This document shows, in pieces, positions 6,600-11,182 of a DNA stretch of 11,182 nt. Made by a program: the position numbers and the translations under genes. How positions within the stretch are numbered: the first letter of the stretch is position 1; each line of letters starts with the position of its first letter. The notes under the pieces were generated by a model that was not told the origin of the DNA, did not search any database, and was given only the letters and a program-made list of their open reading frames with translations. This stretch comes from an uncultured bacterium (GTDB lineage: Bacteria; Bacillota; Clostridia; Lachnospirales; Anaerotignaceae). The stretch is taken from positions 1-11,182 of the forward strand of contig CAJMNV010000062.1 of assembly GCA_905214825.1 (NCBI GenBank). The letters run 5' to 3'.

Positions 6600-7940
6600 A
6601 TGACTTTTCAACAAATGTATCAATCAAAATTAAAAACAGCAGACGAAGCAGTAAAATTGGTAAAAGATGGGGATTGGGTGGATTATAGTACAGGCGTTGG
6701 TTTTCCACCATTGTTAGATGCGGCTTTGGCAAAACGAAAAGATGAATTGCATGATGTCAAAATTAGAGGCAGTTTGGCAATGTCTCCCATACAGGTTGTA
6801 GAACAAGACAGAGAAAGGAAAACATTTACATACAATAGTTGGCATTATTCTGGTTATGAAAGAAAATTGAGCGATGCGGGGCTCTGTAATTATATCCCGA
6901 TGTTATTCCGCAATATTGCATCATATTATAGAAATTATTTGACTGTAAATGTTGCTATGATTTCTGTTGCACCTATGGATGACAAAGGGTATTTTAACTT
7001 CTCATTTGTAAACTGTACCACAAAAGCGATATTAGATGTGGCAGATATTATTATATTAGAAGTGAATGAACATATGCCAAATGTATATGGTGGGCAAGAA
7101 GATTGCATACATATTTCAGAAGTAGATGTTGTTGTGGAAGGAGAACATAAAGGATTGGCAGTATTACCAACACCACCAACAACAGAAATTGATGAGAAAA
7201 TTGCATCTTTGATATTGCCACATATTCCAAATGGTGCAACCATACAGCTAGGTATTGGTGGTATGCCAAATTCTGTGGGGAAATTGATGGCAGAATCAGA
7301 CTTAAAAGATTTGGGTATGCATACAGAATTGCTTTCTGATGGATTTTTAGATTTGTATGAAGCAGGAAAATTGACAAACCGTTGCAAAACATTGCATAAA
7401 GGAAAAGGGATATTTGGTATTGCATTGGGTTCTCAAAAATTGTATGATTGGGTTGGCGAAAATCAAGGTATGTTGTCTTTCCCTATGGATTATGTCAATC
7501 AACCACGGGTAATGGCACAAATAGATAATATGATTTCTATTAACAACTGTATTGCTGTGGATTTATATGGGCAGGTTTCTTCAGAAAGTGCAGGTACAAG
7601 ACATATTTCTGGAACAGGTGGACAGTTGGACTTTGCAACAGGGGCGTATGATGCGAGAGGTGGAAAAGGTTTTATATGCATGACATCATCTTATACAGAC
7701 AAAAATGGAAAACTGCAATCTCGTATTTTACCAAAATTTACAACAGGTGATATTATTACAACACCTCGTACACAAGCATTTTATATTGTAACAGAATATG
7801 GTATTGTCAATCTGTCTGGTAGAAGTACATGGGAACGTGCGGAAATGCTCATCTCTTTGGCACATCCTGATTTTCGTGAACGCTTGATACAAGATGCAGA
7901 AAAACAAAAAATATGGAGAGCTTCTAACAAAAAAATATAA
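6600..7940 (+). CDS. Acetyl-CoA hydrolase/transferase family CoA-transferase (probably butyryl-CoA:acetate type)
   Basis: Enzymes of this family move CoA between an acyl-CoA and a free carboxylic acid through a glutamyl-CoA intermediate. The close resemblance is to clostridial butyryl-CoA:acetate and 4-hydroxybutyrate CoA-transferases, which complete butyrate-type fermentations in the cytoplasm. The 446-residue length is typical. The N-terminus has FQQMYQSKLKTADEAVKLVK and GDWVDY, followed by TYNSWHYSGYERK and VAPMDDKGYFNF. The C-terminal domain has the CoA-site loop GIGGMPNSVG (218-227), HTELLSDGFLDL with the likely catalytic Glu243, and ESAGTRHISGTGGQLDF. It ends with STWERAEMLISLAHPDFRERL, as in its relatives. 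The ATG is preceded by AGGAGTGAG at good spacing. The true acyl donor (butyryl, propionyl, 4-hydroxybutyryl) cannot be decided from motifs. The divergent GntR gene is the probable regulator. Confidence 0.9.
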   Translation: MTFQQMYQSKLKTADEAVKLVKDGDWVDYSTGVGFPPLLDAALAKRKDELHDVKIRGSLAMSPIQVVEQDRERKTFTYNSWHYSGYERKLSDAGLCNYIPMLFRNIASYYRNYLTVNVAMISVAPMDDKGYFNFSFVNCTTKAILDVADIIILEVNEHMPNVYGGQEDCIHISEVDVVVEGEHKGLAVLPTPPTTEIDEKIASLILPHIPNGATIQLGIGGMPNSVGKLMAESDLKDLGMHTELLSDGFLDLYEAGKLTNRCKTLHKGKGIFGIALGSQKLYDWVGENQGMLSFPMDYVNQPRVMAQIDNMISINNCIAVDLYGQVSSESAGTRHISGTGGQLDFATGAYDARGGKGFICMTSSYTDKNGKLQSRILPKFTTGDIITTPRTQAFYIVTEYGIVNLSGRSTWERAEMLISLAHPDFRERLIQDAEKQKIWRASNKKI

Positions 7941-8218
7941 AAAATACAACAATTTTTTGCCAAACAATACAAAAAAATCAATATATGTATAAAAAAATGT
8001 ACAAGAATAAAAATGTATGATAAAATATACCAAAACAAATTAAAGGAATGATATTGCAAATGGGTATATGGCAAATATGGATTTTACAAAAATAATAAAA
8101 TAATAAAATGCATAAAAAGAAATACCAGTTGTGTGTTATGCCAAATCATACAAATTATTTTGTTATAAAATCAATCAAAAATAAATTGTTTGCAAATATG
8201 ATTTTGTAAAAAAAGAGA
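7941..8218. other. Very AT-rich intergenic region upstream of the brnQ remnant
   Basis: This 278-bp stretch is dominated by A runs and holds no credible gene or clear terminator hairpin for the CoA-transferase. It contains an imperfect direct repeat: the GCAAATATG-ATTTT-AAAAA pattern occurs at 8071-8092 and again at 8192-8214. No convincing sigma-A promoter for the downstream remnant was found, which fits loss of selection on that gene. Confidence 0.5.
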
Positions 8219-8741
8219 ATGAGCAGGCAACAAAATGAAATGAAATCAAACAAAACACATACAATATGGATTATGGGATGGGCTTTGTTTGCGATATTTT
8301 TTGGTGCAGGCAATTTGATATTTCAGCCGTATTTTGGCAGAGAGGTGGGAACAGGTTGGTTTATTGGCTTTTTAGGATTCTTTCTTGTTGATATGGGTAT
8401 GGGCGTGCTTGCTATATTGGCAACGGTATATAATCGTCGAGGAGATATTCAAAGGGTTGTCTAGTATCATCTGTTTTTCTGGTCCAATATTGGGCTTGTT
8501 ATATCCACCTGTATTGGTATTGTTGACATTCTTTGATGAAAAATTGCAAAATGATAATATTGCTTATTTTGCGGCATATGGTGCATTTTTGATAAGTGTA
8601 TTGGAATGGGCAACAAGCTATGGGGTACTATTTGAATTTGTAAAAAGTTTGCCTTTGGCAGAATTTGGGTGTGCATAGGTAGTGCCTGCTGTGATATGCG
8701 GTATCATTGGTGCTTGCTTTAAAAGAAAAGCAAATGCATAA
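8219..8741 (+). pseudogene. brnQ: Remnant of a BrnQ branched-chain amino-acid carrier
   Basis: BrnQ proteins (LIVCS family) import leucine, isoleucine and valine with Na+ or H+ and are usually about 430-450 residues with around 12 membrane helices. Here 8219-8464 encodes only the first 81 residues, including the hallmark ALFAIFFGAGNLIFQPYFGRE and two hydrophobic segments, and ends in GDIQRVV and a stop. In another frame, from about 8457, the text continues as a BrnQ C-terminus: SSIICFSGPILGLLYPPVLVLLTFF, then AAYGAFLISVL and LPLAEFGCA. That frame meets a TAG at 8676-8678, where relatives have a tryptophan codon. Beyond it are 20 more BrnQ-like residues (VVPAVICGIIGACFKRKANA) to a TAA at 8739-8741. 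Some 260 internal residues are missing by comparison with family length. The ribosome binding site is weak. A working transporter is very unlikely. Confidence 0.85.
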
Positions 8742-8772
8742 AATTTTGAAAGAATAAAACAATAAAGTATAG

Positions 8773-8809
8773 AGAGGAGAATGCTTTGGTTTTTAGAGTG
8801 TTCTCCTCT
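8773..8809 (+). terminator. Hairpin between the brnQ remnant and the GNAT gene
   Basis: A 16-bp stem (8773-8788 with 8794-8809), including four G-U pairs, encloses a 5-base loop. Nine outer pairs, AGAGGAGAA with TTCTCCTCT, are perfect. It lies 31 bases after the old brnQ stop and may be its terminator, but the U tract is weak. AGGAG (8775-8779) precedes by six bases a TTG (8786) in frame with the acetyltransferase. The layout matches the hairpin at 4497. Confidence 0.6.
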
Positions 8810-8839
8810 ATGTTATTGTTTGATAGAAAGGGAATATAT

Positions 8840-9340
8840 ATGAATATTAGATTGGCAAATCAAAACGATATACAACATATTTTATATTTGATGCATGAAG
8901 CAAAAGCATTTTTGGCAAGTCAAAATATAGACCAATGGCAAAATGAATATCCAAGTAAAACAGATATTTTACAAGATTTGGAGCAAAAAAATGGTTATGT
9001 GGTATGTGATGATACAGAAATTGTGGGATATGTGTGTATTTCTTTTGATGAGGAGCGTTGTTATAACAAAATAAATGGAAATTGGTTGTCCAATCAAAAG
9101 TATGCAACATTGCACAGAATGGCTGTGCAAAACCAGAAAAAAGGCAAAGGGTTGGCAGGAAAGATGTTTTGTTTTGCGGAACAAATGTGTAAAGAAAAAG
9201 GTATAAAAAGTATTCGGATAGATACAGAAAACAGAAATCGGTTGATGCAACATGCCATTGAAAAACAAGGCTTTATGTATTGTGGTGTCGTATATTTGGA
9301 CGATGGTGAAAGAATTGCTTTTGAAAAACTTTTGCCGTGA
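8840..9340 (+). CDS. GNAT-family N-acetyltransferase
   Basis: This 166-residue cytoplasmic protein should transfer an acetyl group from acetyl-CoA to an amine; the acceptor cannot be predicted. The GNAT fold is visible in order. It begins MNIRLANQNDIQHILYLMHEA (strand 1 and helix 1), then GYVVCDDTEIVGYVCISFD (54-70). LHRMAVQNQKKGKGLAGKMF (91-110) carries the acetyl-CoA pyrophosphate loop Q-K-K-G-K-G-L-A-G, and IRIDTENRNRLMQHAIEKQG with GERIAFEKLL closes the fold. The ATG at 8840 is chosen because AGAAAGGGA lies just upstream and GNAT proteins typically begin with such a strand. An in-frame TTG at 8786 would add 18 residues that read through a hairpin. The gene stands alone between the brnQ remnant and a terminator shared with the convergent dsdA. 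Confidence 0.9.
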   Translation: MNIRLANQNDIQHILYLMHEAKAFLASQNIDQWQNEYPSKTDILQDLEQKNGYVVCDDTEIVGYVCISFDEERCYNKINGNWLSNQKYATLHRMAVQNQKKGKGLAGKMFCFAEQMCKEKGIKSIRIDTENRNRLMQHAIEKQGFMYCGVVYLDDGERIAFEKLLP

Positions 9341-9383
9341 TAAAAAAAGATGGCATAAATATTATTACTTTAAAGTTGCTACA

Positions 9384-9420
9384 AAACGAAATGACAAACA
9401 GGAAGTTTGTCATTTCGTTT
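9384..9420. terminator. Terminator between the GNAT gene and dsdA
   Basis: A perfect 16-bp stem (9384-9399 with 9405-9420) encloses a 5-base AGGAA loop. It is followed on the + strand by GTTTTTG. It lies 43 bases after the acetyltransferase stop and 27 bases beyond the dsdA stop. The + strand signal is better, but the stem can also serve the minus strand. Confidence 0.88.
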
Positions 9421-9447
9421 GTTTTTGTGAAAAAATGTTTCAAAATA

Positions 9448-10782
9448 TTATTTTAAATAGGTATGCATATATTCTTCTCGAATTTCTTCTGGTACAAGAT
9501 TGCCACCAGTTGCCCAAGGAATGTGTATGGCATTTTGCATATGGTTTTGCAAGCCTGCTTTTTGTATATAATGTTGCATTTCAGGAGTATGGAGTTTGGA
9601 AACACCCCAGAAAGAAGCACATGCAGAAGGTTCTAAGAAAATATTTTCTGTGTGTACAATATCTCGCATATATTCATAAATATGATAATCTTCCAGAGAT
9701 AAAATACCAGAAAGCAGATGTTTCATGACACCACCCACAAAGCCAGAAGCACGTCCAACGGCAAGACCGTCTGCATGGGTTTGTCCTGTTAAGCCGAAAT
9801 CTTGTACAGAAACTTTGTTTTGTAAACCAGAAGCCATACCAACCAACATACAAGGTGCTTGTGTGGGTTCAATAAAGAAAACATGCACAGCATCGCCAAA
9901 TAGTTGTTTCAAACCAAATGCAACACCGCCAGGAGCACCACCAACACCACAAGGAATATATACAAATAATGGGTGTTGTGCATCTATAGTGATATTTTGT
10001 GCTTGTAATTGTTTTTGCAAACGTTTTGCGGCAACGGCATATCCCAAAAATAATGTGGGAGAATTTTCGTCATCTACAAAATAGCTGGTAGGGTCTGCAT
10101 CAGAATTTTTTCTGCCAACTTCCACAGCTTTGCTGTAATCGTCGTCATACTCTATGACTTCCGCCCCTCTTTGCCGTAAGAGATCTTTTTTCCATTGTTT
10201 GGCATCGGCAGACATATGCACAATGACATGGAAACCTAAAGCGGCACTCATGATGCCAATACTCATGCCAAGGTTACCTGTGGAACCAACTTGTATCTTG
10301 AATTGGCTGAAAAATGAATGGAATTCTGGTGAGGCAAATTTTGTGTAATCGTCAGTTTGTTTGATTTTTCCATGTGCAAGTGCCAAATCTTCGGCATGTT
10401 TCAATACTTCATAAATGCCACCCCTTGCTTTGATAGAGCCTGATATGGCAAGATGACTATCTTGTTTGAGGAACAAACGTCCAGAAATTTCCGTACCATA
10501 TTTTGTTTCCAAATGTTTTTGCATAGATGGAATTTCTGTCAAGGGGGATTCAATCAAACCATTTTGCGGAACGGTTTCTGGAAAAATGGTTTGTATAAAT
10601 GGGGCAAAACGTGCCAATCTCGCCTCGGCATCATCAATATCTGCCATGGTGAATGGAATGTCAGAAAATGCTTTTGATGCAGTGGTTAAATCGTCATTGA
10701 GCCATATGACTTCTTTCCCTTTTGCGACATCTTCCAATAAAGATTTGTTTTGCACAGATTGCCATAATGTTTCTTTGTCCAT
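9448..10782 (-). CDS. dsdA: D-serine ammonia-lyase (D-serine dehydratase)
   Basis: This PLP enzyme converts D-serine to pyruvate and ammonia, so it detoxifies D-serine or uses it as a carbon and nitrogen source in the cytoplasm. The 444 residues match the family length (about 440). SGSIKARGGIYEVL holds Lys118, the PLP Schiff-base lysine, at the same number as in E. coli DsdA as I recall. GSTGNLGMSIG (166-176) is the phosphate-side loop, and PCGVGGAPGGVAFG (277-290) is the glycine-rich PLP phosphate loop. TGQTHADGLAVGRASG (332-347) and IPWATGGNLVPEE (421-433) complete the family pattern. AGGAGG lies 7 bases before the ATG. No D-serine permease or LysR regulator (dsdX, dsdC) is next to it; the upstream neighbour is a divergent probable FNT channel. 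The convergent acetyltransferase shares its terminator region. Confidence 0.96.
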   Translation of the reverse strand: MDKETLWQSVQNKSLLEDVAKGKEVIWLNDDLTTASKAFSDIPFTMADIDDAEARLARFAPFIQTIFPETVPQNGLIESPLTEIPSMQKHLETKYGTEISGRLFLKQDSHLAISGSIKARGGIYEVLKHAEDLALAHGKIKQTDDYTKFASPEFHSFFSQFKIQVGSTGNLGMSIGIMSAALGFHVIVHMSADAKQWKKDLLRQRGAEVIEYDDDYSKAVEVGRKNSDADPTSYFVDDENSPTLFLGYAVAAKRLQKQLQAQNITIDAQHPLFVYIPCGVGGAPGGVAFGLKQLFGDAVHVFFIEPTQAPCMLVGMASGLQNKVSVQDFGLTGQTHADGLAVGRASGFVGGVMKHLLSGILSLEDYHIYEYMRDIVHTENIFLEPSACASFWGVSKLHTPEMQHYIQKAGLQNHMQNAIHIPWATGGNLVPEEIREEYMHTYLK

Positions 10783-10840
10783 AAATATGACCTCCTTTTG
10801 ATGGTGGATGATTTAGAAAATAGCCATAGGGTGTATATGC

Positions 10841-10880
10841 ATAAGAAAACCAAGCAAAATAAAAAATCATATTTTCTTAT
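10841..10880 (-). repeat. Inverted repeat in the dsdA leader
   Basis: ATAAGAAAA (10841-10849) and TTTTCTTAT (10872-10880) are perfect 9-base inverted arms with a 22-base gap. They lie 58-98 bases upstream of the dsdA ATG, downstream of its candidate promoter. They could be an operator or a leader stem. The AT-rich arms and long loop make this weak. Confidence 0.35.
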
Positions 10881-10902
10881 ACGGTATGTGTTTCTCTTTT
10901 TT

Positions 10903-10931
10903 ATTCTAACAAATGATGGCAGTTTATACAA
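10903..10931 (-). promoter_or_regulatory. Candidate dsdA promoter
   Basis: On the minus strand TTGTAT (10926-10931), a 17-base spacer and TAGAAT (10903-10908) are present. The -10 matches consensus at five of six positions, but the -35 at only three. It would give a leader of roughly 115 bases. Confidence 0.4.
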
Positions 10932-10995
10932 GAGAATATCTTTTGTATAAAAAGAATTTGGAGAACATAGAAAAACACTATATTTATTGTTTTTA

Positions 10996-11025
10996 TTGAC
11001 AGAAGAACACAATATATAGTATACT
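10996..11025 (+). promoter_or_regulatory. Strong sigma-A promoter for the FNT-family gene
   Basis: A perfect TTGACA (10996-11001), an 18-base spacer and TATACT (11020-11025, five of six) are present. The predicted start is near 11032, about 32 bases before the ATG at 11064. An AGGAGTGG ribosome binding site lies between them. Confidence 0.8.
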
Positions 11026-11063
11026 GATAAAGTATTTTTAAAAAACAAAGTAGGAGTGGAAAA

Positions 11064-11182
11064 ATGGAACAGGCAAGACAATTTTTTTCTGCAATGATTG
11101 CAGGTGTTATGATTGGGGTTGGTGGTACTGTGTTTTTGGTACAACAAAACCCTGTTGTGGGTAGCTTTTTGTTTACAATAGG
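11064..11182 (+). CDS. Probable formate/nitrite transporter (FNT) family protein, N-terminal part
   Basis: Only the first 39 codons are in the window. The ATG follows AGGAGTGG at good spacing and a near-consensus promoter, so the start is well supported. The peptide has a short amphipathic opening (MEQARQFF) and a first membrane helix with glycine spacing (AMIAGVMIGVGGTVFL). A polar turn (VQQNPVV) leads to a second helix start (GSFLFTIG). The pattern of A-G-x-x-I-G-x-G-G-T-V-F-L followed by V-x-G-S-F-L-F-x-I-G is what I know from clostridial FNT channels, which pass formate, nitrite or similar small anions across the membrane. With so short a fragment the substrate cannot be named, and another polytopic family is possible. 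Confidence 0.62.
   Translation, partial: MEQARQFFSAMIAGVMIGVGGTVFLVQQNPVVGSFLFTI

Noticed and set aside
8676..8678. In-frame TAG in the brnQ tail as a recoded amino acid such as pyrrolysine
   Set aside because: The gene is already broken by a large deletion and a frame change, so a simple Trp-to-stop mutation explains it. There is no sign of recoding machinery in the window.
9252..9728. Plus-strand frame running from the acetyltransferase end across the terminator into dsdA
   Set aside because: It overlaps two well-supported genes and reads through a strong hairpin. The translated residues resemble no protein family known to me.
10686..11147. Minus-strand frame spanning the dsdA/FNT intergenic region
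   Set aside because: It covers both dsdA coding DNA in another frame and the FNT promoter and start, and its composition is that of translated AT-rich noncoding DNA.
1..11182. A novel defence, mobile or biosynthetic system
   Set aside because: Every substantial gene belongs to a common metabolic, transport or regulatory family. No integrase, transposase, toxin-antitoxin pair, CRISPR array, reverse transcriptase or attachment-site pattern was seen.

Overview
The window looks like an ordinary chromosomal stretch from a low-GC, anaerobic, fermentative Gram-positive bacterium of the class Clostridia. It resembles a Lachnospiraceae or Anaerotignum-type organism, but that placement is an inference from gene content, strong AGGAG-type ribosome binding sites and AT-rich intergenic DNA. 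No rRNA, tRNA, CRISPR array, phage or transposon gene was seen.

Positions 2-4462 hold the 3' half of a V/A-type ATPase operon on the + strand, in the order C (partial), F, A, B, D. The genes overlap or nearly touch, as expected for one polycistronic mRNA encoding the catalytic V1 head and central stalk. The membrane subunits (I, K) and stator E would lie upstream, outside the window. A strong hairpin follows subunit D. A calcium-type nucleoside hydrolase comes next (4584-5522). It ends at a bidirectional terminator shared with a convergent GntR/FCD-type regulator (minus strand, 5574-6218).

Across a 381-bp AT-rich gap the regulator faces a divergently transcribed acetyl-CoA hydrolase/transferase family enzyme (6600-7940). 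This is probably a butyryl-CoA:acetate-type CoA-transferase, and the regulator is its obvious candidate controller. A clearly decayed BrnQ branched-chain amino-acid carrier gene (8219-8741) follows. It has lost most of its middle, changes frame at the junction and carries a further in-frame stop. Then come a GNAT acetyltransferase (8840-9340) and a convergent D-serine ammonia-lyase, dsdA (minus strand, 9448-10782), sharing a second terminator region. The window ends in the first 39 codons of a probable formate/nitrite-transporter family protein (from 11064), divergent from dsdA and behind a near-consensus promoter.

I found no new multi-gene system. The observations most worth a second look are the brnQ remnant and a family of three hairpins (near 4497, 5525 and 8773) that share a left arm. 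In two of them an AGGAG and a TTG codon sit inside the stem at identical spacing and in frame with the next gene.
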